Shown here: positions 6,810 through 13,096 of the stretch, one piece after another
Layout of the letters: the number at the start of each line of letters is the position of its first letter
How positions within the stretch are numbered: the first letter of the stretch is position 1
Notes under the pieces: generated by a model
What the model saw: the letters and a program-made list of their open reading frames with translations, nothing else
What the model was told of the DNA's origin: nothing
The model's database searches: none
Program-made: the position numbers and the translations under genes
Assembly (NCBI GenBank): GCA_017988355.1
Contig: JAGNRX010000011.1
Location: 1-13,096, forward strand
Source of the DNA: Bacteroidales bacterium
GTDB taxonomy: Bacteria; Bacteroidota; Bacteroidia; Bacteroidales; P3
Direction: 5' to 3'
Length of the DNA stretch: 13,096 nucleotides

Positions 6810-7219
6810 ATTTCTCTTTGCTTGTTTTCAATCTCAGTAATAATTACTTTAATATAATGAGCGGGAATAAGGTTTTTAATCTTCCGACTCCATTCCAAAA
6901 AGCAATAATCACCGCTATAAAGATACTCTTCAATCCCAATATCAAAGGCTTCTTCCTCTTTGTTTAATCTATAGAAATCAAAGTGAAATATCTTCCCTGC
7001 TTTGGGAGATAAGTATTCATTAATTATTGCAAAGGTTGGAGAGCAAACATTTTCTTCTACACCAAAGTAATCACATATTGCCTTGGTTAATGTTGTCTTG
7101 CCTGCTCCCATATCCCCTTCCAATAGAAAAACACGATACTCTTTATTTTCTTCAATAATTTGTTTTGCAATTTGTGGCAGGTCTTCTAATTTAGTTGCTA
7201 TATATTTAGTCATTGGCAT
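6791..7219 (-). CDS. tsaE: tRNA threonylcarbamoyladenosine biosynthesis ATPase TsaE
   Basis: Small P-loop protein that acts with TsaD/TsaB in making the t6A modification of ANN-decoding tRNAs. The 142 residues match the family. Motifs: Walker A GDMGAGKTT at 35-43, SPTFAIINEY at 60-69, HFDFYRL at 79-85 and the EW pair at 109-110, all diagnostic for TsaE. The first ATG overlaps the porX stop codon by one base (TAATG on the minus strand), which supports this start and suggests translational coupling; a second in-frame ATG two codons later is possible. The C-terminal codons lie inside the bidirectional terminator hairpin. Confidence 0.95.
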   Translation of the reverse strand: MPMTKYIATKLEDLPQIAKQIIEENKEYRVFLLEGDMGAGKTTLTKAICDYFGVEENVCSPTFAIINEYLSPKAGKIFHFDFYRLNKEEEAFDIGIEEYLYSGDYCFLEWSRKIKNLIPAHYIKVIITEIENKQREIKIERI

Positions 7220-8763
7220 TACTTAGGTTTAATTGAAATAAAAGGAATCATAACCTCTTCCATTGAAATTCCTCCATGTTGGAATGTTGTCATATAGTAT
7301 TGAACATATTGATTGAAGTTGTTAGGATATGCAAAGAAATCATTACTACGCGCAAAGATATAAGGGGATGTAATGGCTAATTTAGGAAGGAATATTTGAG
7401 TGCAGTCTTTAACTTCAAACACTTCTTTTGGGTTATAATCTAAGAGACGACCTACTTTATAGCGAAGATTAGTTGAAATACCTTTATCACCCTTAACCTT
7501 AATTGGTCTATCAACCTTAACAGAACCGTGGTCAGTTGTAATAACAATATTTACTTTCTTATTGCTAAGATACTTCAAAACATCCATAAAAGCAGAATGT
7601 TCAAACCAAGTTTGGGTTACCGAACGATATGCTTTTTCATCATCTGCTAATTCTCTAACTAATTCGTTTTCTGTTCTAGCATGAGATAGCATATCAATGA
7701 AATTATAAACTATTACGTTTAAATCGTTTTGTAGCATATTTGATAAGTTGTCAATCATCCTTTTCCCATATTGTGCATTTAGTACTTTATGGTAGGTAGT
7801 TTTTAGATTGAAACCATATCTCTTAAGGTTTTCTTTTAAAAGCTCATGTTCAAATTGATTTTTATGACCTTCTTTATCTTCATTTGTCCAAAGGGCAGGA
7901 TATTTCTTTTCAATTTCAGAAGGCATTAACCCAGCAAACATTGCATTTCTTGCATATTGCGTTGTTGTTGGAATAATACTATAATATATATCCTCTTTGT
8001 CTGTTCTGAAAAACTCTTCAACCATTGGTTGAATAGCTTTCCACTGATCGAAACGGAAGTTATCAATAACAATTAAAAAGGTTGGAATACCTTCTTTAAG
8101 GATAGGGAATAGTTTTTCTTTTAATATAGTATGAGAAAGTAAGGGTTTATCTTCATCTCCTTGTAGCCAATCGATATAATTCCTTTCATAGAATTTACAA
8201 AACTGAGTATTGGCTTCATCTTTTTGCTGACGAAGTATTTCATATATACTTTCATCTTGAGATGATGCTAACTCCAATTCCCAAAACACTAATTTCTTAT
8301 ATACATCCATCCACTCCTTTGCGTCCATCCTATCCATAAGGCGCATAGAAATCTCACGAAACTGTTGTTGGTAGTTTTGAGTTGAAGTTTCACTTACTAA
8401 ACGTTTTGTTTGGAGGTGTTTTTTGAGAGCAAGAAGAATTTGATTTGGGTTGACTGGCTTAATTAAGTAATCTGAAATCTTAGAGCCAATTGCTTGCTCC
8501 ATAATTTGTTCTTCCTCACTTTTGGTTATCATTATGACAGGAAGACTTGGGAACTTATTCTTTATTAGACTTAGTGTTTCCAAACCAGATAAGCCTGGCA
8601 TATTTTCATCTAAGAAAACTATCTCAACCAACTGCTCTTCTAAAATATCCATCGCTTCATTCCCATCGGTTGCAGGAATGACTTCATAGCCTTTTGTTGC
8701 AAGGAAAAGAATATGAGGTTTTAATAGATCAATCTCATCATCCACCCAAAGAATTCTTACCAT
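7219..8763 (-). CDS. porX: PorX-type response regulator with PglZ/alkaline-phosphatase output domain
   Basis: A two-component regulator known in Bacteroidota as PorX; in Porphyromonas gingivalis it is needed with PorY and SigP for type IX secretion (established there, inferred here). The 514 residues comprise a receiver domain (1-120) with acidic pair D8/D9, phosphoacceptor D52 in VFLDENMPG, T80 and K102, then a helical linker (about 125-210) and a PglZ domain (about 222-514). Metal-site residues of the alkaline-phosphatase fold are all present: D234 in VIDNF, the Thr cluster TTT at 266-268, D357/H361 in NFIDMLSHA, D411/H412 in TTDHGS and H496 in QHGG. tsaE follows with a one-base overlap. 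A near-consensus -7 box lies 38 nt upstream. No cognate histidine kinase is in the window. Confidence 0.93.
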   Translation of the reverse strand: MVRILWVDDEIDLLKPHILFLATKGYEVIPATDGNEAMDILEEQLVEIVFLDENMPGLSGLETLSLIKNKFPSLPVIMITKSEEEQIMEQAIGSKISDYLIKPVNPNQILLALKKHLQTKRLVSETSTQNYQQQFREISMRLMDRMDAKEWMDVYKKLVFWELELASSQDESIYEILRQQKDEANTQFCKFYERNYIDWLQGDEDKPLLSHTILKEKLFPILKEGIPTFLIVIDNFRFDQWKAIQPMVEEFFRTDKEDIYYSIIPTTTQYARNAMFAGLMPSEIEKKYPALWTNEDKEGHKNQFEHELLKENLKRYGFNLKTTYHKVLNAQYGKRMIDNLSNMLQNDLNVIVYNFIDMLSHARTENELVRELADDEKAYRSVTQTWFEHSAFMDVLKYLSNKKVNIVITTDHGSVKVDRPIKVKGDKGISTNLRYKVGRLLDYNPKEVFEVKDCTQIFLPKLAITSPYIFARSNDFFAYPNNFNQYVQYYMTTFQHGGISMEEVMIPFISIKPK

Positions 8764-8801
8764 AATGTTTAGTGTTTTAAATTTAATTTAATTCTAAAAC
8801 G

Positions 8802-8809
8802 CAAAAATT
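8802..8809 (-). promoter_or_regulatory. Near-consensus -7 box (AATTTTTG) upstream of porX
   Basis: One mismatch to TAnnTTTG (A for the first T), followed by CG. It gives a leader of about 30 nt before the porX ATG at 8763. It shares the TTTTTGC core of the better promoters in this window. Confidence 0.45.
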
Positions 8810-8832
8810 GTGGAAATGGTATTGAAGAGAGA

Positions 8833-8849
8833 ATAAGTATTTCACTTAT
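8833..8849 (-). terminator. Weak hairpin overlapping the stop of the 77-residue lipoprotein gene
   Basis: ATAAGT and ACTTAT pair perfectly around a 5-nt loop, overlapping the stop codon at 8848-8846. The stem is only 6 A-T-rich pairs and the following sequence is pyrimidine-rich without a clean U-tract, so it is at best a weak terminator. Read-through into porX is plausible. Confidence 0.3.
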
Positions 8850-9079
8850 AATTCAGAACAGTTTAAGTTATATTCTGTTCCACTATTACTTATCTCTGGT
8901 ATGTCATTAGGAGATATACTACTGCAACTTCCACCCCAATCATATACTGGATAAGTTTGAGTTGCTGCTGAGGATGTTGATTTCTTTTGTTGGGTTGCAA
9001 CACATGTGCAATCATTTTGTGTGCATGAAACTAAAGATATGCACCCTACTACCATAATAAATAAAAGATTCTTTTTCAT
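8846..9079 (-). CDS. Small cysteine-containing lipoprotein, function unknown
   Basis: A 77-residue protein with a type II signal peptide: MKKNLLFIMVV core and lipobox LVSC, so C19 becomes the lipidated N-terminus and the mature chain is only 59 residues. After a CTQNDCTC start it has a Ser/Thr/Gln-rich spacer, GGSC (C52) and a terminal GTEYNLNCSEL (C74). The mature non-lipid cysteines are C24, C26, C52 and C74. Its layout parallels the lipoprotein at 10090-10371 (DCxC after the lipobox, G-x-C in the middle, GT[ED][YF].L.C near the end), so the two are probably diverged paralogues. It starts 4 bp after the MauE/thioredoxin-like gene, in one operon. No family recognised. Confidence 0.8.
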   Translation of the reverse strand: MKKNLLFIMVVGCISLVSCTQNDCTCVATQQKKSTSSAATQTYPVYDWGGSCSSISPNDIPEISNSGTEYNLNCSEL

Positions 9080-9083
9080 AATA

Positions 9084-10016
9084 TTAATTTTTATTTGTTA
9101 AAAATTCCACAATATATTCTTCATCAATTGTTGTAAGCTTATAGAGTTGAATAATATTCCCGTTTTCCAATAAAAAGATAACAGGCATAACACCATTGGT
9201 TGTGTTTAGAAATGGAATTATATGTATAAAAGTATTATTTAGAGGCTTTGTTCCCGACAAATTATAAAACTCATTGAGTGGTTTCTCTTTACCTCCAAAT
9301 ATTTCTATAAAGTCTTCTTTGTTTAAGCTATGCCTATCAATAATAATATCAATTTTCTTTGCCGCCCTCTTACAATACTTACATCCTGTTCCGTACCAAC
9401 AAACAACTTTTCTCCCTTTATCAATGTTTAAAGCCTTAACATTATCAAGCTTTTTCACATATTCAAATACTTCAGGATTAACTTCAACGCTACGTTTATA
9501 TATCTTAGCCTGAATAAAGTCTGGAGGCTTAACCACAAAACTAAGTCCAAGTGTAAGAACTATTAGACCTGTTAATATATGTTTTCTATATTTTGGTTTC
9601 CAAGCCTTAGCCCAATTAAGAGTTAGAGCCATTAGAATCAATATAATATTCTTAACTATTGTTTGGGTGTCAGAAAGTTGAATTTTGTCTCCAAAACAAA
9701 AGCAGTTCTCTTGCGATACATCAAAAAGAAAAGGCTTTATAATAAGATAAACCGTAAACCCGATTAGAGTTGAGAAGGTAAGTATTTTTGTTGTCTTTGG
9801 GTATATTCCTATAACAAGCATTATACCTATTACTGCTTCAAAAGCAATTAATATTCTTGATGCAAATGTTGTTAATACCCACGGTAGTAATTTATGGTCG
9901 AAAAAGAACAAGTCAACAACTTCAATAGATAGATATTTTAAAACTGCAGACAGAATAAATACCAATCCAATAATAATTCTAAATATTGTTCCTATAAGGG
10001 GTTTGTTTATTTTCAT
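9084..10016 (-). CDS. DoxX/MauE-like membrane protein with C-terminal thioredoxin-like domain
   Basis: A 310-residue inner-membrane protein. Hydrophobic segments at about 8-28, 45-72, 78-98 and 120-136 form a four-helix DoxX/MauE-type bundle with the loop motif ENCFCFGD (C105, C107), the counterpart of the CGCFG motif common in this family. A fifth segment lies at about 147-163. The following soluble domain (about 190-310) looks like a thioredoxin fold: VVCWYGTGCKYCKRAAKKI with the CxxC pair C212/C215 plus C206, and the cis-proline segment VMPVIFLLENG near P278. Together these suggest passage of electrons or disulfides across the membrane, as in MauE- or VKOR-type fusions (inference). The N-terminus resembles the DoxX proteins widespread in Bacteroidales. 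Small lipoprotein genes lie on both sides; a terminator sits upstream. Confidence 0.78.
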   Translation of the reverse strand: MKINKPLIGTIFRIIIGLVFILSAVLKYLSIEVVDLFFFDHKLLPWVLTTFASRILIAFEAVIGIMLVIGIYPKTTKILTFSTLIGFTVYLIIKPFLFDVSQENCFCFGDKIQLSDTQTIVKNIILILMALTLNWAKAWKPKYRKHILTGLIVLTLGLSFVVKPPDFIQAKIYKRSVEVNPEVFEYVKKLDNVKALNIDKGRKVVCWYGTGCKYCKRAAKKIDIIIDRHSLNKEDFIEIFGGKEKPLNEFYNLSGTKPLNNTFIHIIPFLNTTNGVMPVIFLLENGNIIQLYKLTTIDEEYIVEFLTNKN

Positions 10017-10029
10017 TTCAAAATTTGAT

Positions 10030-10067
10030 AAAAAAAGGGGATATTACCTTAAGCAATAACCCCTTTT
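10030..10067 (-). terminator. Intrinsic terminator between the 93-residue lipoprotein gene and the MauE-like gene
   Basis: On the minus strand AAAAGGGG (10067-10060) pairs with CCCCTTTT (10040-10033). TTATT/AATA can extend the stem across one mismatch, and seven T end the structure. It should cut most transcripts of the upstream lipoprotein gene, with read-through supplying the downstream genes, since no good promoter is seen between the hairpin and the ATG at 10016. Confidence 0.8.
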
Positions 10068-10089
10068 AATAAATTGTTTTGCTAATAGC

Positions 10090-10371
10090 TTACATTTCTT
10101 TACATTTTAGAACGAAGTCTGTTCCCATATCACCCCATTGGCTACCTGTAAGATCTGTCCATTTAACGTCAGTACATTCACCTTCAAAATCCTTAACATC
10201 AAGACTAGTACCTACGTTAAGGTTATAGTTAGCATTTTCTTCATAATCAGCACTACATACAAAGATAGCACCTTCTGAATCTACGATAGCACAAGCGCAA
10301 TCTTGTTTTCCGCTACAAGACGCTAATGACATTGCTGCAAATGCACCTAATACAAATAAAACTTTTTTCAT
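10090..10371 (-). CDS. Small cysteine-containing lipoprotein, function unknown
   Basis: A 93-residue protein with a lipoprotein signal: MKKVLFVLGAFAAM core and lipobox SLASC, lipidation at C19, mature length 75. The mature part begins CSGKQDCACAI and has further cysteines at C25, C27, C39, C66 (FEGEC) and C90 (GTDFVLKCKEM). It is acidic, with several Trp/Tyr, and has no membrane helix. Its cysteine plan matches that of the lipoprotein at 8846-9079, with an extra C39. It has the best promoter of the group and is followed by a strong terminator, so it may be made in excess over the downstream genes. Probably periplasm- or surface-facing on a lipid anchor; no family recognised. Confidence 0.82.
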   Translation of the reverse strand: MKKVLFVLGAFAAMSLASCSGKQDCACAIVDSEGAIFVCSADYEENANYNLNVGTSLDVKDFEGECTDVKWTDLTGSQWGDMGTDFVLKCKEM

Positions 10372-10442
10372 AATATTTAAATTGTTTTTATTATCTCTAC
10401 TCTATTTTGGATTTTCGAGAATCTCCATTAATAATCTAAAAG

Positions 10443-10450
10443 CAAAAGTA
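10443..10450 (-). promoter_or_regulatory. Promoter -7 box (TACTTTTG) for the 93-residue lipoprotein gene
   Basis: Exact match to TAnnTTTG, followed by C. The ATG at 10371 is 71 nt downstream, giving a leader of about 65 nt, longer than for the other genes here. The spacer just upstream is filled by an ATA repeat. Confidence 0.7.
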
Positions 10451-10453
10451 AGC

Positions 10454-10474
10454 ATAATAATAATAATAATAATA
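10454..10474. repeat. Trinucleotide tract (ATA)7 just upstream of a -7 box
   Basis: Seven perfect ATA units lie 3 bp from the -7 box at 10443-10450, in the position where the spacer between -7 and -33 elements would fall. Slippage would change that spacing in 3-bp steps. Confidence 0.75.
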
Positions 10475-10684
10475 GAAATTCGTATTTTTTTAACAATTAA
10501 ATGTTTTACAGTCTTCTTTGTCAAGCTTTAAGCAAATAAAATAATTTTATATTTCAGTTCAAAAAACGATGTTTAAACCTAAAGAATGTTCTTTCGAGTT
10601 AATTCCAATTTTATTAATTGTCTTTTTAATGTTCTGTTAGAGTAAAATAATCTCTTAAAAATTTCAATTCGTTTAATTATATTG

Positions 10685-10692
10685 TATTTTTG
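10685..10692 (+). promoter_or_regulatory. Promoter -7 box (TATTTTTG) for sufB
   Basis: Exact TAnnTTTG match followed by CAC. The chosen ATG at 10723 lies 30 nt downstream. An in-frame TTG at 10690 falls inside this box and so cannot be the start. Confidence 0.7.
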
Positions 10693-10722
10693 CACTTTAT
10701 AATCTCAAATGAAGAAAACAAA

Positions 10723-12159
10723 ATGGAAAAAGAGAATAATTTAATAGAAGATATAACAAATACAGAATATAAATACGGCTTTGTTACCGATATAGAAACA
10801 GATGTAATTGCAAAAGGATTAAACGAAGATGTAGTTAGATTTATATCGAAAATGAAGAAAGAGCCTCAGTGGCTATTAGATTTCAGACTAAAAGCATATA
10901 ATAAATGGCTAACTATGAAGATGCCTTCTTGGGCTCACCTAACAATTCCTGAAATAGACTTCCAAGACGTAATTTATTATGCAGCCCCAAAGCAAAATGT
11001 TGACAGTGGAGAAATTGATGCAGAATTAATTGATACCTTTAAACGCCTTGGCATTAATTTAGACGATGAGAAGCAAATGAGTGGTGTTGCTGTTGATGCT
11101 GTTATGGATAGCGTTTCAGTAAAAACAACATTCTCAGAAGAACTTTCAAAACAAGGAATAATATTTTGTTCATTCAGTGATGCTGTTCAAAACCATCCTG
11201 AACTTGTTCAAAAACATATGGGTTCAGTTGTTCCTTATGGCGACAACTACTTTGCAGCCCTTAACTCAGCAGTATTTAGTGATGGTTCTTTTTGCTATAT
11301 TCCAAAAGGAGTTAAGTGCCCTATCGAGCTTTCAACCTATTTTAGAATAAATGCAGAAAACTCTGGACAATTTGAAAGGACATTAATAATAGCAGATGAA
11401 GAAGCCTATGTTTCTTATATGGAAGGTTGCACAGCTCCAAAAAGAGATAAGAACCAACTACATGCTGCAATTGTTGAGATTGTTGTGATGAAAGATGCAG
11501 AGGTAAAGTATTCAACTGTTCAAAACTGGTATCCAGGCGACAAAGACGGCAATGGAGGGATTTATAATTTCGTTACCAAGAGAGCCATCTGCAAAGGAAA
11601 TAATTCAAAGATATCTTGGACACAAGTTGAAACAGGATCTGCAATAACATGGAAGTATCCAAGCTGTATCTTAAAAGGAGATAATTCAATAGGAGAGTTC
11701 TATTCAGTTGCCGTTACCAATAACCACCAACAAGCCGACACAGGCACAAAAATGATTCATATTGGTCAAAACACAAAGAGTACAATTATATCAAAAGGTA
11801 TTTCAGCTGGTCAAAGCCAAAACTCATATAGAGGACTTGTAAGGATTGTTAAAGGAGCTACAAACTCAAGAAACTACTCTCAGTGCGACTCCCTACTTCT
11901 TGGAAGCAAGTGTGGAGCACATACATTCCCATACATACAAACAGACAATCACTCTTCTGTTGTTGAACACGAGGCAACAACTTCTAAGATATCAGAAGAC
12001 CAATTGTTTTATTGCCGTCAAAGAGGTATATCTCAAGAAGGAGCAATTGGACTAATTGTTAATGGATATGCAAAAGAAGTTTTGAATAAGTTACCAATGG
12101 AATTTGCAGTTGAGGCACAAAAATTATTAAATATTAGCTTAGAAGGAAGCGTAGGATAA
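10723..12159 (+). CDS. sufB: Fe-S cluster assembly scaffold protein SufB
   Basis: Cytosolic scaffold of the SUF system, where SufB with SufC and SufD builds Fe-S clusters from sulfur delivered by SufS/SufE. Starting at the ATG after the -7 box gives 478 residues, the usual length, with an [11 protein letters not shown] beginning. The signature C-terminal block is intact: [17 protein letters not shown] with C397, the probable counterpart of the essential E. coli C405, then [22 protein letters not shown] with E415/H416. Earlier segments [21 protein letters not shown] and EGCTAPKRD are also typical. It is SufB and not SufD by length and the YCRQRG motif. The next gene, 5 bp on, is a glycosyltransferase; sufC, sufD and sufS are not in the window. 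Confidence 0.97.
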   Translation: MEKENNLIEDITNTEYKYGFVTDIETDVIAKGLNEDVVRFISKMKKEPQWLLDFRLKAYNKWLTMKMPSWAHLTIPEIDFQDVIYYAAPKQNVDSGEIDAELIDTFKRLGINLDDEKQMSGVAVDAVMDSVSVKTTFSEELSKQGIIFCSFSDAVQNHPELVQKHMGSVVPYGDNYFAALNSAVFSDGSFCYIPKGVKCPIELSTYFRINAENSGQFERTLIIADEEAYVSYMEGCTAPKRDKNQLHAAIVEIVVMKDAEVKYSTVQNWYPGDKDGNGGIYNFVTKRAICKGNNSKISWTQVETGSAITWKYPSCILKGDNSIGEFYSVAVTNNHQQADTGTKMIHIGQNTKSTIISKGISAGQSQNSYRGLVRIVKGATNSRNYSQCDSLLLGSKCGAHTFPYIQTDNHSSVVEHEATTSKISEDQLFYCRQRGISQEGAIGLIVNGYAKEVLNKLPMEFAVEAQKLLNISLEGSVG

Positions 12160-12164
12160 CAAAA

Positions 12165-13049
12165 ATGGACAATCACCCCAAAATCTTAATTATTCGACTT
12201 AGTTCAATTGGAGACATTGTTTTGACAACTCCAATATTGCGTTGCATAAAAAAACAAATGCCTAATGCTAAAATTCATTATTTAGTTAAGGCAAACAACT
12301 CAATCATACTAAGTAATAACCCTTATGTTGATAAGACAATTTACTATTCTAATTCCCTTTCTGAAACCATTAAGAAACTGAAGAAGGAAAACTACGATTA
12401 TATTGTGGATCTTCACAACCAGCTTAGGTCATTCCTAATCCGCTTAAAGCTTCACAAACCTTCAAAAGTGTTTAACTCAATAAGGTTTAAGAAATGGCTA
12501 CTTGTGAAATGGAAAATCAATAAGATGCCAAACAAGCACATTGTTGACAGATATTTTGAAACAGTTAGTGGCTTAGGAGTATATAATGACAATGAGGGAT
12601 TAGATTATTTCCTAAGCGAAGAGGACTATATCTCTCCAGATGCTTTGCCTCTTAGTTTTCAAGATGGATATATTGCGGTTGTTATAGGCAGTAAGCATAA
12701 TACTAAGCAAATGCCAACCGATATGTTAGTTGAGCTTTGTGAGGGAATTGATAAACCAATAGTCCTTCTTGGCGATAAAGACGACAGAAAGAAAGCAATA
12801 AAGATTGAAAACACTGTTGGAGCAAAGATATTTAATGCTTGTGGAGCCTATAACCTTAACCAAACAGCCTCTTTAATCAAAAATTCCTTCGGAGTTATTA
12901 CACCCGACACAGGACTTATGCATATTAGTGCTGCACTTAACAAAAACATAATCAGCGTTTGGGGAAGCACCGTTAAAGAATTTGGAATGTATCCTTTATG
13001 TCAAAGGATTCAAAATCGGAGGTTCATATTTTTGAAGACAAAGAATTAG
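12165..13049 (+). CDS. Glycosyltransferase family 9 (heptosyltransferase-like), frame broken near the C-terminus
   Basis: Cytosolic inner-membrane-associated transferase of the ADP-heptose:LPS heptosyltransferase family, which extends the LPS core. The 294 residues open with ILIIRLSSIGDIVLTTP (7-23), the N-terminal signature, then YDYIVDLHNQLRS around 78-89. The donor-site motif PDTGLMHISAALNKNIISVWG lies at 247-267. After EFGMYP (residue 277) this frame turns into basic, family-unlike residues and stops. The sequence typical of the family C-terminus (CSPC...K) continues in another frame from 12998, so one base appears to be missing around 12993-12998. The ATG is 5 bp after the sufB stop, so the two are co-transcribed. 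Most sugar-binding residues precede the break. Confidence 0.88.
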   Translation: MDNHPKILIIRLSSIGDIVLTTPILRCIKKQMPNAKIHYLVKANNSIILSNNPYVDKTIYYSNSLSETIKKLKKENYDYIVDLHNQLRSFLIRLKLHKPSKVFNSIRFKKWLLVKWKINKMPNKHIVDRYFETVSGLGVYNDNEGLDYFLSEEDYISPDALPLSFQDGYIAVVIGSKHNTKQMPTDMLVELCEGIDKPIVLLGDKDDRKKAIKIENTVGAKIFNACGAYNLNQTASLIKNSFGVITPDTGLMHISAALNKNIISVWGSTVKEFGMYPLCQRIQNRRFIFLKTKN

Positions 13050-13096
13050 ATTGTTCGCCTTGTTATAAACATGGCTTTGCTAAATTTCCGAAAAAA
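12998..13096 (+). pseudogene. Out-of-frame C-terminal continuation of the glycosyltransferase gene (runs off the window)
   Basis: In the frame of the ATG at 12998, 33 codons stay open to the window end and read MSKDSKSEVHIFEDKELD then CSPCYKHGFAKFPKK. The CxPC...K...PK pattern is what GT9 heptosyltransferases carry after the EFGMYP segment. Adding one base at about 12995-12998 would join it to the upstream frame (YPL or YPF, then MSKD). Either a real frameshift mutation or a sequencing/assembly error explains it. Confidence 0.75.

Larger units (their letters stand above)
10372..10722. other. Divergent intergenic region between the lipoprotein gene and sufB
   Basis: A 351-bp strongly A+T-rich stretch. 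It holds the minus-strand lipoprotein promoter (10443-10450), a trinucleotide tract (10454-10474) and the plus-strand sufB promoter (10685-10692). Between 10500 and 10660 I see no RNA gene or strong hairpin. The only open frame there is a 23-codon plus-strand ORF at 10569-10640. Confidence 0.6.

Noticed and set aside
9274..9513. Plus-strand 79-codon frame opposite the MauE-like gene
   Set aside because: Antisense to a gene with clear motifs; apparent hydrophobicity comes from the complement of lysine-rich codons.
10690..10722. Extension of sufB to an in-frame TTG at 10690
   Set aside because: The TTG overlaps the exact -7 promoter box, and the ATG at 10723 gives the usual SufB length and N-terminus.
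11846..12055. Plus-strand 69-codon frame within sufB
   Set aside because: It lies wholly inside the conserved SufB C-terminal block in another frame, which is a chance ORF.
1..13096. A defence island, prophage, CRISPR or other mobile system
   Set aside because: Every long gene is a core or envelope gene with ordinary composition; no transposase, integrase, nuclease/toxin gene, tRNA-linked att site or spaced direct-repeat array was seen.

Overview
The window reads as a low-G+C chromosomal segment from a member of the Bacteroidota, most likely order Bacteroidales. The evidence is a fused lpxC/fabZ gene, a PorX-type response regulator with a PglZ/alkaline-phosphatase output domain followed by tsaE, the Bacteroidota-restricted small protein DUF4295 next to rpmG, and promoters with the Bacteroidota -7 consensus TAnnTTTG. 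Start codons almost all lack a Shine-Dalgarno sequence. No rRNA, tRNA, CRISPR array, insertion sequence or phage gene was seen. Most of the window is core housekeeping and envelope biogenesis, not a mobile island.

Left block (1-4304, all minus strand): read in the direction of transcription, it holds a secreted protein of unknown function, rpmG (L33), a 51-residue DUF4295 gene with a rare perfect Shine-Dalgarno, an intrinsic terminator, ftsY, an outer-membrane beta-barrel protein, rimO, and the first 28 codons of another gene cut by the window edge. This is the ribosome/translation/membrane-targeting neighbourhood typical of the phylum, but rpmB is not in its usual place and an outer-membrane protein gene sits between ftsY and rimO.

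Middle block (4305-8845): a divergent intergenic region with a 21-bp tandem array leads into lpxC/fabZ-lpxA (plus strand, first steps of lipid A synthesis plus fatty-acid dehydration). These genes converge on porX-tsaE (minus strand). A strong bidirectional hairpin separates the two units and overlaps the tsaE stop codon.

Right block (8846-13096): two small cysteine-containing lipoproteins with matching layouts flank a DoxX/MauE-like membrane protein that carries a thioredoxin-like C-terminal domain. This is the least explained part of the window and could be a small envelope thiol-disulfide system. Divergent from it runs sufB (Fe-S cluster assembly). SufB is followed not by sufC/sufD but by a family 9 glycosyltransferase (heptosyltransferase-like), whose reading frame breaks about 50 codons before the expected end and continues in another frame to the window edge.
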